Source of the DNA: Smithella sp.
Lineage (GTDB): Bacteria > Desulfobacterota > Syntrophia > Syntrophales > Smithellaceae
Assembly: GCA_007244375.1 (NCBI GenBank)
Contig: SCVW01000016.1
Span: forward strand, 124,001-188,000
DNA length: 64,000 nucleotides
Reading direction: 5' to 3'
Position 1 is the first letter of the stretch, and each line of letters starts with the position of its first letter. The notes under the pieces were generated by a model. The model worked only from the letters and a program-made list of their open reading frames with translations, did not search any database and was not told the origin of the DNA. Shown one piece after another: positions 18,798 to 27,734 of this stretch. A program made the position numbers and the translations under genes.

Positions 18798-21203
18798 TCA
18801 AATTCCTTTTATAATTTCTTTAATAATTGAATTCATCATATTTTCCGACAGCGACACTTCCCTGTAAATTTTACGAAGAGCATTATAATCCAGGCAATTG
18901 TAATTATCCAGAAGCGGCGTTATAACAACGCCTGCCATATCCACGGCACCCGGCGAAATAAAAATTCTCTTTTTGCCTTTTGTGAAATAGGAATCCGGAC
19001 GGTGTTTCTGACGCAGGAAAACAACCAGCCGCCAATGATCACCGGAATAATTGCAAATAATGTTAATCATCGGTTCATCATTTATTTTTAGTATTCCTTG
19101 TACTACGGCCAGCAAATTTAAAACTTGTTTGTTCAATCTTTCTGCATTTTTTGCTTCCAGCAAAATTACACAACGGTCAAAACTTTCCCATAAACTGTGT
19201 CTTACGCAGGAGGTTCCTTTAACTACCGACAGCTTTTTAAATTCCCGGAAAAAAGGAAGGTTGCTTTTCGGAACCGCCTGAAAATGCAGATGATCGGGAG
19301 CGGATGCGCCGCAGGCAGGACCGTTATAAAGAACAGCATATTCAGACGAAAAATCGGCAGCCAACTGCAAAAAAGAAAGCAAAGAGGATGCTATTTCCTG
19401 CGGTTCGTGTTTAAGCGTACATATTGTAAAATGATTTTTGAAAATCGGTACCGGATTGCAAAGGATCAAATACTTGTTTCTGTATAAAACTCCTCTCTGC
19501 TCGACCGGCAAATTGTCCTGACATAAAAAGCATGGTCTGGCCTTTATCGATTCCGCGTCAACTGCGGCACCGCTGTTTATCGCACGAGCCGGGTTATACT
19601 GCAAAACGACCCTGTAATTTCCACCAGAGAGCTCTCTGGTCCGAACGGATACCAGATCGCGACAGGCATTAGCGAGTCTCATCCAATTTTTTTTTTGTTC
19701 CTTTAAAAGATTCAGGCACAGATCTGTTAATGATTTCTGTTTTCCCGCGGGATATTCGGCAAAAATTTTATTTTCTAAATCTTTATTTTTTTTATTCAAG
19801 TTTTGCCGTTCCCTTATTTCCAGGGAACGAAGTTTATCTTTGTAAAAATCGTTGCGGTTTTTCTTCTCAATGAAAAGTCCGGCATCCGTGTTACCTTTCC
19901 AGCGACGGCACCAGTATAAATTTTCATAAATTCTACCAACCTTGTACTCACGGGTAATTCTCAAAGCTGCGGCGTAATCCTCGCCATAACTTACATTGGG
20001 GAAACCAATCCTGCGGATGACGGATAAATCAAATGCCCGGGGAGCACCCATGCCGTTGACACGCAAAAGATTATTGTGACCGTTCTGCTGCGTCCATTCA
20101 CGGTGGTCAATAAGACCGGGTGGAATTTTTTTCAGATTTTCATCAACAATCGTGTATGAACCGACAACCATAGCGTACTTCCCGGCACGCATGAAATCTA
20201 TGATTTTTTGTAATGTCTTGGACGAGCTGTATAAATCATCGGAGTCAAGTTGAACGACATAGCGTCCGCAAAACGGCGAGAAAATTGCTTCGTTCCAGCA
20301 GCCGCCTATTCCCAGATCGCTCCGCACAGGAATAATATGATGAACATGGGAATATTTATCGGTGAAACTCTTCAAAATATCGGTAGTTCCGTCCGTGGAA
20401 TGATTGTCCACAACGATAATATTGAAGGGGAAATCGGTTTTCTGTTTCAGTGCACTTGTTAAAGCATCGGCAATTGTCTTTTTACGGTTAAGTACGGGAA
20501 CGACAATGCTTGCTTTCCATTGAAAGTTATCACGTTTCTTTCCCGTGTTTTCCGTGCGCGGTGAAAGATATGCACCAATGCGCTTTAAATGATTTGTGGC
20601 AATTTTTTCCAGTTTCTTCTGACGAAGAAAATTCTCTTTGGCGACATAATCAAAATGCGCTTCCACCTTCCGACCGGTTTTCTTTATCTTTTGTTTATTC
20701 TCTGCGGATACAATGTACAAAAATTCCGCAACATGAATTATTTTATGGTCAATGGAAACTTTCAGGCGCAAGTCGTATAAAGCCCTATCCTCTTCAGAAG
20801 GCAGAGAACCGTATTTCTGCAGACTTGATTTGATTGCGGCACAAGAAAATAAAAAAAGATGTCCGAAATTAAAATCGTCGCGGATACTGCCCGCCTGATA
20901 ATCTATGACGGGATGTTCAACCAGTTTATTTCCGTCGCGCAAAATAAAGTCTGAATAAATGATGCCGGCTTGATTTGCTTCGGCAGCGCTAATGAATTCA
21001 CGCAAAGACATTTTATCAATAATAATCTTTTGGTCGGCATCAATTACCAGCAAATATTTGCCTGATAATTTTTTCAGATATGAAGAAATGCTTTTTATTT
21101 CTTGAATAGTATTTTGATTGGAAAAAAAGAAGCCCATCGCTTCTTTTTCATCATTGATGGCCAGAAATAGGAATCGGCCGAATTTTCGAACTGAAGGGGT
21201 CAT
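18798..21203 (-). CDS. Glycosyltransferase (GT-A) and HIT-like phosphorylase fusion, 801 aa
   Basis: Three parts are visible. Residues ~1-220 look like a partial GT-A domain (LLVIDADQKI, GIIYSDFILRDGNK). Residues ~228-450 form a full GT2 domain (ASIVVPVLNRKKTI, NIIVVDNHSTDGT, the DxD in VVQLDSDDLY at 317-325, YGEDYAAALR). Residues ~500-801 match the DUF4922/Ap4A-phosphorylase-like HIT superfamily: a Cys pair in RPCFLCQDNLP (556-566), VPIFKNHFTICTLKHEPQ, and the histidine motif PDHLHFQAVPK (H638, H640). GT2 enzymes move sugars from nucleotide sugars, while the HIT-like part would cleave or transfer nucleotides. A combined nucleotide-sugar reaction is an attractive inference but unproven. No Shine-Dalgarno is clear at 21203. 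Confidence 0.75.
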   Translation of the reverse strand: MTPSVRKFGRFLFLAINDEKEAMGFFFSNQNTIQEIKSISSYLKKLSGKYLLVIDADQKIIIDKMSLREFISAAEANQAGIIYSDFILRDGNKLVEHPVIDYQAGSIRDDFNFGHLFLFSCAAIKSSLQKYGSLPSEEDRALYDLRLKVSIDHKIIHVAEFLYIVSAENKQKIKKTGRKVEAHFDYVAKENFLRQKKLEKIATNHLKRIGAYLSPRTENTGKKRDNFQWKASIVVPVLNRKKTIADALTSALKQKTDFPFNIIVVDNHSTDGTTDILKSFTDKYSHVHHIIPVRSDLGIGGCWNEAIFSPFCGRYVVQLDSDDLYSSSKTLQKIIDFMRAGKYAMVVGSYTIVDENLKKIPPGLIDHREWTQQNGHNNLLRVNGMGAPRAFDLSVIRRIGFPNVSYGEDYAAALRITREYKVGRIYENLYWCRRWKGNTDAGLFIEKKNRNDFYKDKLRSLEIRERQNLNKKNKDLENKIFAEYPAGKQKSLTDLCLNLLKEQKKNWMRLANACRDLVSVRTRELSGGNYRVVLQYNPARAINSGAAVDAESIKARPCFLCQDNLPVEQRGVLYRNKYLILCNPVPIFKNHFTICTLKHEPQEIASSLLSFLQLAADFSSEYAVLYNGPACGASAPDHLHFQAVPKSNLPFFREFKKLSVVKGTSCVRHSLWESFDRCVILLEAKNAERLNKQVLNLLAVVQGILKINDEPMINIICNYSGDHWRLVVFLRQKHRPDSYFTKGKKRIFISPGAVDMAGVVITPLLDNYNCLDYNALRKIYREVSLSENMMNSIIKEIIKGI

Positions 21204-21213
21204 AAACCACTTT

Positions 21214-21366
21214 TGTCATTCCGTACAAGCAAAGCGCGATACGGAATCCTGTATTTTTTCATTATTGTTTTTCCAAATTTCACCAAAACGACATCTGGAT
21301 ATCTCCGGCATTCGCCGGACTCCGGGCCGTTTTCTCCGGTGTATACCGGATACGCCGGTATGACTA
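21214..21366. repeat. Degenerate palindromic repeat cluster between lptE and the GT/HIT fusion
   Basis: Begins TGTCATTCCG at 21214, the end sequence of the repeat family described at 21983-22099. It then contains several nested hairpins, such as CTCCGGCATTCGCCGGA (near 21300) and ACCGGATACGCCGGT (near 21347). No clean right-hand end matches the left. It is likely a decayed or composite copy. It separates lptE (stop 21410) from the fusion gene start (21203). Confidence 0.4.
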
Positions 21367-21409
21367 CAATTTCTCCGACTAAGACGGCATCGCCGACGTT
21401 TCGATAAAA

Positions 21410-21925
21410 TCAAAACCCGGACATCATCAGGTTGAATGCTTTTTCCGTCATGTCATTTGCCAGCTTACGCAGAGCCCGCTTCCTGACAGAAGGAAGCAGA
21501 TTGATATCTTCGTTCAAAGAATAATCAATCGATTTCGTCATATTTTTTGAACTCCAGATTATCTTGCTGTTTGTAGTATCCTCAAACGTCAGATCAATGG
21601 TGATTGTCGCCCGTTCTTCCGCCGCCAGACCACTTTTGACATAGGAAAGCGGTGATGTATTAAAATTATCAATTTTCCCCCGAACTATCGCATCCGCGCT
21701 TTCTGTCCCGGACACAACCTTAAAACGGCTGTTTTGAATAAACTGATTAATGAAAGCAGTCCGGAAATAATTTTCTATTTCCGCCTGCGCTGTTTTATTT
21801 TCAAAGGATTCCACGTAAACGGTACGAATGCGGTTATCGATGTTTTCTCCCCGCGGAGCAAAGGAATAGCCACATCCGAACAAGCAAATAGAAAAAAAAC
21901 AAAGAATAGCTATTTTAATTTTCAA
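21410..21925 (-). CDS. lptE: LPS-assembly lipoprotein LptE
   Basis: LptE is the outer-membrane lipoprotein that plugs the LptD barrel for lipopolysaccharide insertion. The 171-residue product has a lipoprotein signal peptide with lipobox LFGC (Cys18) followed by GYSFAPRGE, then VYVESFENKT and NYFRTAFINQFI, which match the family. Translation begins at TTG 21925, with AAAGGA about 9 nt upstream. It follows leuS on the same strand, the conserved leuS-lptE order, although a 117-bp repeat now fills much of the gap. Confidence 0.9.
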   Translation of the reverse strand: MKIKIAILCFFSICLFGCGYSFAPRGENIDNRIRTVYVESFENKTAQAEIENYFRTAFINQFIQNSRFKVVSGTESADAIVRGKIDNFNTSPLSYVKSGLAAEERATITIDLTFEDTTNSKIIWSSKNMTKSIDYSLNEDINLLPSVRKRALRKLANDMTEKAFNLMMSGF

Positions 21926-21982
21926 ATGATTTTTCCTTTTTATCGTAATGGCACTGCTTGTAACTTTGCAAATTGCATTTCA

Positions 21983-22099
21983 TGTCATTTCGGGGAGTTC
22001 CGACTGGTCGGAACGACGAAAAATCTTTCCTTTACGTCATTACCTTATAGGACTTCTCCCCGAGCATACGCCGGGCTTTTGCCTTCAGTCGAAATGACA
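21983..22099. repeat. Palindromic repeat with TGTCATTTCG / CGAAATGACA ends
   Basis: The two 10-bp ends (21983-21992 and 22090-22099) are perfect reverse complements. The interior has hairpins including TTCCGACTGGTCGGAA and CCCGAGCATACGCCGGGC. The same end type occurs at 38575-38659, 48838-48935 and 50555-50635. It sits between leuS and lptE. Confidence 0.75.
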
Positions 22100-22138
22100 A
22101 ATCGATAATAATGCAAAGGTTTCGCCACTATTTTATTA

Positions 22139-24715
22139 CTAACCAACAACAATATTCACCAGTTTTTTCGGTACATAAATAACTTTCTTTATTTGCATTC
22201 CCTCGGTCATGGCTACTATTTTTTCATCAGCAAGGGCGTCCGCCTTAATCTTCTCAGGATCTTCATCCACCGGCACGGTCATTCGGCTGCGTAGCTTACC
22301 GTTAATCTGCACGACAATCGTCATTTCCTCTTCGCTGGCGATTGCCGGATCAAATTCCGGCCACGGCATGTCCGAAACCAGATTTTTACAGCCGAGCAGC
22401 TGCCAGAGTTCCTCAGTTATGTGAGGGACAATCGGCGCCAACAAAACAACGGCCGCCTCCAAAGCCTCACGAACAACAGCCAGTGCAATCTTGTCGGAAC
22501 TTCCGGGACGTTTGATCTGATAAACGACATTCACCAGTTCCATCACGGCGCTGATGGCCGTATTAAAATGAAAGCGGTCTTCGATATCAACGGTAACCTT
22601 GCGGATAGTCTGATGAGTTTTACGTCGCAGAGCTTTCAAATCGCCTTCGAGTTCCAATGCACCGGACGCAGGAACAATACCTTTAATGTCATCAAGATAT
22701 TCTTCAACAATGCGCCACAGGCGTCCGAGGAAACGGAAAGACCCTTCCACGCCCTGATCACTCCATTCCAGATCCTTTTCCGGCGGCGCTGCGAAAAGAC
22801 AAAATATTCTAGCGGTATCAGATCCGTATGTTTGTATCAGATAATCGGGATCAATGACGTTTTTCAGCGATTTGGACATCTTTTCGGTCTTGCCGATGAT
22901 GACTTCCTTGCCACAGATATGGCATTTGCCGTCTGCCGCCTGCTCCGGGAAAAGAAAACCGTGCTCTTTGCACTTCATCGTTTCCTTGCAGACCATGCCC
23001 TGGGTGAGCAGATTAGTGAAAGGCTCATCCACGCCGATCACACCGAAATCGCGCAGCACTTTTGTGTAAAAACGGGAATAAAGCAGATGCAGAATGGCGT
23101 GCTCGATGCCGCCGATGTACTGGTCCACCGGCATCCAGTAATCCAGCTTTTTGCGGTCGAGGCCGGGCTTGGTATCACAATCCGGACAGCAGAAACGGTC
23201 GAAGTACCATGACGACTCCACAAAGGTGTCCATCGTGTCGGTTTCGCGCGTTGCTTTACCGCCGCATTTCGGACAAGTCGTCTCCACAAATTCCTTGGAA
23301 GCCGCGAGCGGCGAGCCGCCTTCGCTGCTTAATTTAATATTTTCGGGCAGCTCAATCGGCAGATCTTTTTCATCAACCGGCACGATGCCGCATTTAGCGC
23401 AGTCGATCATGGGAATCGGCGCCCCCCAGTAACGCTGGCGGGAAATGCCCCAGTCGCGCAGGCGGTATTGGATGGTGCGTTTGCCCTTCCCTTCTTTTTC
23501 CAGAAAATCGGCGATGGCTTCCAGAACCTTGGTGTTTTCCATGCCATTGAACTGCCCGGAGTTAACCAAAACACCTTCATCAACATAGGCTTCGGTCATC
23601 GTTGCCGCATCAAGCGATTTGTCCTTGGGCTGAATTACAACAACCAGCGGCAGATTGAACTTCTTGGCGAACTCAAAGTCGCGCTGATCGTGCGTGGGCA
23701 CGGCCATGACACAGCCGGTGCCGTAATCGGCCAGAACAAAGTTGGCAGCGAAGATCGGCATATCCCAACCGGTCAGAGGATTCTTGCAGTAGGCATCCAG
23801 AAACAAACCTTCCTTCTCGTAATATTCGGAAGTCCGCATCAGCTTGTCCTGCTTTTTGACTTTTTCGACAAACGCATTCACATCTTTTTCAATGGCCTTG
23901 CCTTTGGTCAGTTCCATGACCAGCGGATGCTCGGCGGCCACCAGCATAAAGGTCGCGCCAAAGAGCGTATCCTGACGGGTCGTAAATACTTTGATTGCAC
24001 CGTTATCGTCGGCCATCGGGAAATCAACTTCGCAGCCGTAGCTCTTCCCGATCCAGTTTTTCTGCATCGTCATGACGCGCTCCGGCCAGCCGGGAAGCTT
24101 GTCGCAGTAATCCAGCAGCTCTTCGATGTAGGCTGTGATTTTGAAAAACCACTGATCGAGCACCTTCTCCTGCACCTCCGTGCCGCAGCGCCAGCACTGG
24201 CCGCCTTCAACCTGTTCATTGGCCAGCACTGTATCGCATTTGGTGCAGAAATTAACCGTGGAACGTTTTTTGTAGGCCAGTCCTTTTTCATACATCCAGA
24301 TAAAAAAGAGCTGTTCCCATCGGTAGTATTTAGGATCGCAGGTGGAAACTTCCCTGTCCCAGTCGTAGCTGAAACCCATGCGCTTGAGCTGTTTCTTCAT
24401 GTGTTCGATATTTTCGTTAGTCCACTTCGCGGGATGGATTTTGTGTTCGATAGCCGCGTTTTCCGCGGGCAGGCCGAAGGCGTCCCACCCCATCGGATGC
24501 AAAACATTAAATCCCTTCATGCGTTTGTAGCGCGCTACGACATCGCCGATGGTGTAATTGCGGACATGACCGATATGAATTTTGCCGGAAGGATAGGGAA
24601 ACATTTCCAGCAGATAATATTTTTTCTTTTGCGGATCTTCGGTGACCTTGAAGGATTTTTCATCCTCCCATTTCTTTTGCCATTTCTCTTCGATAACCAG
24701 CGGTTCGTACTTCAT
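22139..24715 (-). CDS. leuS: Leucyl-tRNA synthetase
   Basis: Charges tRNA-Leu with leucine. At 858 residues it has bacterial LeuRS architecture: the HIGH motif in [16 protein letters not shown] (HIGH at 47-50), a zinc-type Cys cluster ([14 protein letters not shown], ~157-178), an editing CP1 domain ([11 protein letters not shown]), a second Cys-rich insert ([17 protein letters not shown]), and KMSKS in [18 protein letters not shown] is 9 nt before ATG 24715. It leads the minus-strand run leuS-lptE-GT/HIT-M15. Confidence 0.98.
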   Translation of the reverse strand: MKYEPLVIEEKWQKKWEDEKSFKVTEDPQKKKYYLLEMFPYPSGKIHIGHVRNYTIGDVVARYKRMKGFNVLHPMGWDAFGLPAENAAIEHKIHPAKWTNENIEHMKKQLKRMGFSYDWDREVSTCDPKYYRWEQLFFIWMYEKGLAYKKRSTVNFCTKCDTVLANEQVEGGQCWRCGTEVQEKVLDQWFFKITAYIEELLDYCDKLPGWPERVMTMQKNWIGKSYGCEVDFPMADDNGAIKVFTTRQDTLFGATFMLVAAEHPLVMELTKGKAIEKDVNAFVEKVKKQDKLMRTSEYYEKEGLFLDAYCKNPLTGWDMPIFAANFVLADYGTGCVMAVPTHDQRDFEFAKKFNLPLVVVIQPKDKSLDAATMTEAYVDEGVLVNSGQFNGMENTKVLEAIADFLEKEGKGKRTIQYRLRDWGISRQRYWGAPIPMIDCAKCGIVPVDEKDLPIELPENIKLSSEGGSPLAASKEFVETTCPKCGGKATRETDTMDTFVESSWYFDRFCCPDCDTKPGLDRKKLDYWMPVDQYIGGIEHAILHLLYSRFYTKVLRDFGVIGVDEPFTNLLTQGMVCKETMKCKEHGFLFPEQAADGKCHICGKEVIIGKTEKMSKSLKNVIDPDYLIQTYGSDTARIFCLFAAPPEKDLEWSDQGVEGSFRFLGRLWRIVEEYLDDIKGIVPASGALELEGDLKALRRKTHQTIRKVTVDIEDRFHFNTAISAVMELVNVVYQIKRPGSSDKIALAVVREALEAAVVLLAPIVPHITEELWQLLGCKNLVSDMPWPEFDPAIASEEEMTIVVQINGKLRSRMTVPVDEDPEKIKADALADEKIVAMTEGMQIKKVIYVPKKLVNIVVG

Positions 24716-24829
24716 TATTAAAATTTCTCCGGATGGTGAATGTTGGAGATTTGCTTAACATATCACCACAATGAGCGCAATGCCTTTATCTAAAACATAG
24801 TACGATTTGACACATCATGAATTTTCCTC

Positions 24830-24851
24830 TTGACAACAGAACATTCGTTCT
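24830..24851 (+). promoter_or_regulatory. TTGACA followed by GAAC-N4-GTTC palindrome (LexA-box-like)
   Basis: TTGACA at 24830-24835 is followed by AGAACATTCGTTCT (24838-24851). The GAAC-N4-GTTC core resembles the LexA box known from Bacillus-type SOS systems. The gene it once controlled is gone: only transposase debris follows. No -10 box is convincing. It may be the truncated promoter of a lost SOS gene. Confidence 0.3.
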
Positions 24852-24854
24852 ACG

Positions 24855-25067
24855 AATGGCTCTGCATGGTATCTGGAACAGGAAGGTACGGTCATCTATA
24901 AAACCAAGGACGGCAAGGATAAAAAGGTCTTTCAAGCTTTGGAACGGCTGGCCGCCATGTGTTCGCATATCCCCAACCGGGGCGAGCAGATGCTCAAGTA
25001 CTACGGGTATTACAGTAATATCTCACGGGGGAAACGAAAAGAAACAGGAACAGACGATGCCCAATAA
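24855..25067 (+). pseudogene. IS91-type transposase, C-terminal fragment
   Basis: A frame ending in TAA at 25065-25067 encodes the C-terminal tail typical of Y2 (IS91/IS801-type) transposases: ERLAAMCSHIPNRGEQM then KYYGYYSNISRGKRK. The catalytic N-terminal and central regions are absent. The next 15 bp lead into a second, unrelated transposase remnant, so several insertions and deletions occurred here. Confidence 0.7.
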
Positions 25068-25081
25068 AAGGAAGTTCTTAT

Positions 25082-25622
25082 CAATATCAATTCAATATCT
25101 TTACCAATAGTCCGCAGGCAAAAGGGCACGTGGAAAGGCTTTTTAAGACATTACAGGACAGACTGGTCAAGGAATTGCGGTTATCGGGAGCAAAGAATTG
25201 TGAGGATGCGAACCGTGTTTTATCAAGATATTTGGTCGTGTTTAACCATAAATTCAGCCGTGCGGTACAAAAGAGCGGCGACTACCATCGGAACGTTGAT
25301 GCGAGCGTAAATCTCGACGAGATTCTCGCGGTCCAGACCGCCAGAACATTGCGCGGTGACCGGACGGTTTTATATGAAAAGCACTGGTATCAAGTATTGA
25401 CAAAGACGCGGGCAGCCCGCGTGACGGTTTATAATTATCTTAACGGTCGGATGGTGATTAAAAACAGGGAATGCGTTAGCGTATAAGTATATTGTTGGAC
25501 CGCAGCCTCCCGTGAAAGTTGCGGTTGTCCGTAAAGTGAGGCCGCAGTTTCGTCCGGTTCCAGTCAGGGGCAGTTATTGGCGGGATGGTTTTAAACTTCC
25601 CGGAAGCCTAAGGTCAAATTAG
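25082..25622 (+). pseudogene. IS1202/ISNCY-type DDE transposase, C-terminal remnant, frameshifted
   Basis: From about 25082 the frame reads NSPQAKGHVERLFKTLQDRL, the end of an integrase catalytic core with its final glutamate-bearing helix, as in ISNCY (IS1202-group) transposases. It continues to a stop at 25484-25486. A +1 frame from ~25512 (VKVAVVRKVRPQFRPV, then YWRDGFKLPGSLRSN) continues to 25622 and looks like the original C terminus, so the gene is both truncated at the 5' side and frameshifted. The tail GGACATTTCTATTTTGGCT just after it is the kind of sequence found at such IS ends. Confidence 0.7.
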
Positions 25623-25747
25623 GACATTTCTATTTTGGCTGGACAAAACCCGAATCAATCCTTGCCTCTTTGCGGATTCAAGATTACAATCTGTGTAGAA
25701 AAAAGGCAGTTGATTCGTTTCAATCCTATATTTCTTAAGGAGGAATA

Positions 25748-26638
25748 TTGGCCCCCCAAGTCAGTGTCATCATTCCTGTGTATAATAGGGCGAAGATTAT
25801 CCGTCGTGCCCTCAATAGTGTCTTGTCCCAGACTTTTCAAGATTTTGAGATTATTGTGGTCGACGATTGTTCGAAAGACGATACGAGAGAGGCCCTGTTC
25901 ACGATCAAGGACCCACGAATCCGGTGTTATACCCACAAAGTCAATAAAGGCGGCGCTGTCGCACGGAACACGGCAATCAAAGAGGTGCGGGGAACCTATG
26001 TCGCTTTCTTGGACAGTGATGATGAGTGGCTTCCCGGAAAGCTTGAGCAACAGATCAAGGCGTTTCATCGTCTGCCGGAGTCGTATGGGCTTCTTTTCAC
26101 CGGGGCCAATCGTTTTGATGAAAAAGGGACTCTTTTATGGACTGCCCATCCGACCAAGCGTGGATGGATTTTCAATGAACTTTTGATGGAGAACATCGGT
26201 GGGCCTTTGTCTTCCATTCTGGTCAAGAAAGAATTCCTTGATCGCGTAGGCGGGTTTGACGAAAACCTTCCGAGCTGCCAGGATTGGGATCTGTATTTGC
26301 GTTTAAGCAAAGTCTGCCAGGTGGATTATCTGGAGGAGGCGTTATTGAATTATTATATCAACAAGCAGGATCGTTTCCGGATTTCCAATTCCCAAAAAGC
26401 GGTCAGCGCCGGGCATGATGCCATTTTGAGAAAATACTGTATCGAATATCGGGCATTGTCTGCGCGGGACAAGATCGCCTGTCTGTCTTACATGATCGGC
26501 ATGCAGATCATGGCAAGCAATATTGGCCAGGTGACCAAGCTTTCTTTTATGCTCACGGCCGAATCCAGAAATCCAGTTTATTTTTTCAAATGGCCTCGAA
26601 GGGTCGCTGGGTGTATCCTGCATCTCCTTTTAAGGTGA
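25748..26638 (+). CDS. GT2-family glycosyltransferase
   Basis: A 296-residue inverting glycosyltransferase of family GT2, probably adding a sugar to a surface glycan. The GT-A fold is clear: PQVSVIIPVYNRAKII (start), FEIIVVDDCSKDDTRE, GGAVARNTAIKEV, the DxD motif in YVAFLDSDDEWLPGK (~90-100), and CQDWDLYLRLSK with the acceptor-site acid. Translation starts at TTG 25748, with AAGGAGG 8 nt upstream. It lies among IS remnants and beside a truncated sister gene, so it is probably a remnant of a larger, eroded polysaccharide locus. Confidence 0.88.
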   Translation: MAPQVSVIIPVYNRAKIIRRALNSVLSQTFQDFEIIVVDDCSKDDTREALFTIKDPRIRCYTHKVNKGGAVARNTAIKEVRGTYVAFLDSDDEWLPGKLEQQIKAFHRLPESYGLLFTGANRFDEKGTLLWTAHPTKRGWIFNELLMENIGGPLSSILVKKEFLDRVGGFDENLPSCQDWDLYLRLSKVCQVDYLEEALLNYYINKQDRFRISNSQKAVSAGHDAILRKYCIEYRALSARDKIACLSYMIGMQIMASNIGQVTKLSFMLTAESRNPVYFFKWPRRVAGCILHLLLR

Positions 26639-26654
26639 GGGAGGGTGTTGGGAA

Positions 26655-26822
26655 TTGAATCCCTAGGTCAGTGTTATTATACCTACCTATAAGCGCGCCC
26701 AGATCGTCGTTCGTGCGGTTAAAAGTGTGTTGTCCCAGACCTTTCCAGATTTTGAGGTCGTTGTAGTCGATGATTGTTCGAAAGATGGAACGAAGGAAGC
26801 CTTATTGGCACTCAACGAATAA
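26655..26822 (+). pseudogene. Truncated second GT2 glycosyltransferase
   Basis: The frame reads VSVIIPTYKRAQIVVRAVKS then FEVVVVDDCSKDGTKEAL and ends at TAA 26820-26822. This is closely similar to the first ~55 residues of the intact GT2 just upstream. The fourth codon after TTG 26655 is TAG where the sister gene has CAA, so even the start region is broken. The frame ends at the left inverted repeat of the RAYT element, which probably caused or used the break. No continuation is found on the element's other side. Confidence 0.8.
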
Positions 26823-27582
26823 TTGGGGACAGCCACTAATTATTATGCCGTTTTGGCTTTTTTGGCGGTCTGCCTGCCTTTTGTCGCTGAAGTCCGCATG
26901 CAAACCTCTTTTCCAGCTTCTTTATAAATGATTCGCTCCCGGCAGGCCTGCTCACGCTGACCTCTCTGCGGATGACAGATATGGTATCTGTTTCGTCCTC
27001 TTGCTGCAAATATTTCCTCCAGTTACCAACCATATCCAGAAGCATACCGTCACCGCTTACCAGTGGATCTGAATCCCTCATCCCTAAATGCAACCCTGCA
27101 CTGGACCAAGGATATTCACCCGGATCTTTTATTAATCCCGCACGAACAGAATTTCTCTCTACATAACGTGCAGCTGCGATCAAATACTGTTCATCAAGCA
27201 CGCTTGAGCCAAACCTTGACTGCCATAAATGTCCCTTCCACCCGTATCGTTTGTTAATATGCCGGGTATATTTGACATGAGTATCGGCAAAGCACTTTGC
27301 CAGGGAATCTGCTGTTCGGGGTACTGCTATGAAATGAGCATGATTAGTCATGAGGCAGTATGCCCAGATATTTACACCATACTGCACACAGGATTTTTTC
27401 AAAAGCTCTATATAATAATGATAATCCTTGTCATTGAAAAATACGTCCTGCCTGCGATTGCCTCGCTGGATGATGTGATGAGGATATTGGGGTACAACAA
27501 TCCTTGCAATGCGTGCCATAGTGGCTTGAAAATATCTTTTCTTTTCTGTCCTGTCAATATTAATTAGTGGCTGTCCCCGATT
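26821..27582. mobile_element. RAYT-type element with 22-bp terminal inverted repeats
   Basis: Bases 26821-26842 and 27561-27582 are reverse complements at 21 of 22 positions; both contain GGGGACAGCCACTAATTA or its complement. They bracket a single Y1 transposase gene, whose stop codon lies inside the left repeat. The 762-bp unit looks like a self-contained REP-type transposon. No target duplication is evident by eye. Confidence 0.8.
26836..27519 (-). CDS. REP-associated tyrosine transposase (RAYT, Y1 HUH)
   Basis: A single-strand HUH-type transposase of the Y1/TnpA-REP family. The start MARIARIVVPQYPHHIIQRG is diagnostic. The HUH motif is TNHAHFI (H60, H62) and the catalytic Tyr lies in RYVERNSVRAGL (Y119), followed by EYPWSS. 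I start at ATG 27519 because the conserved family N terminus begins there; an upstream ATG at 27630 would lie outside the element's inverted repeat. The 227-residue product looks intact, so the element may be active. Confidence 0.9.
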   Translation of the reverse strand: MARIARIVVPQYPHHIIQRGNRRQDVFFNDKDYHYYIELLKKSCVQYGVNIWAYCLMTNHAHFIAVPRTADSLAKCFADTHVKYTRHINKRYGWKGHLWQSRFGSSVLDEQYLIAAARYVERNSVRAGLIKDPGEYPWSSAGLHLGMRDSDPLVSGDGMLLDMVGNWRKYLQQEDETDTISVIRREVSVSRPAGSESFIKKLEKRFACGLQRQKAGRPPKKPKRHNN

Positions 27583-27594
27583 TCTGGAATGATA

Positions 27595-27623
27595 TTGACA
27601 CCCAAGCTCGACCTTGTTATAAG
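27595..27623 (+). promoter_or_regulatory. Sigma-70-type promoter for the 27735 gene
   Basis: TTGACA (27595-27600), a 17-bp spacer, and TATAAG (27618-27623). It lies just outside the RAYT right inverted repeat and 112 bp before the secreted-protein gene. Confidence 0.6.
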
Positions 27624-27734
27624 AGTTCAAAAAGCAAGTTCTTATACATATACATCATATATTTTTATCACCGCCAACGTACTGCTGCGGCTGATATAAA
27701 ACATAATACATCAATACAGGAAGCGACTGATGCC

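Noticed and set aside
23468-24721. Long open frame antisense to leuS (about 417 residues)
   Set aside because: It mirrors the leuS coding sequence; leuS has all synthetase motifs and its codon bias creates the antisense frame. No domain was recognised on the plus strand.
27519-27630. N-terminal extension of the RAYT transposase starting at 27630
   Set aside because: It would begin outside the element's inverted repeat; the conserved family start is at 27519.
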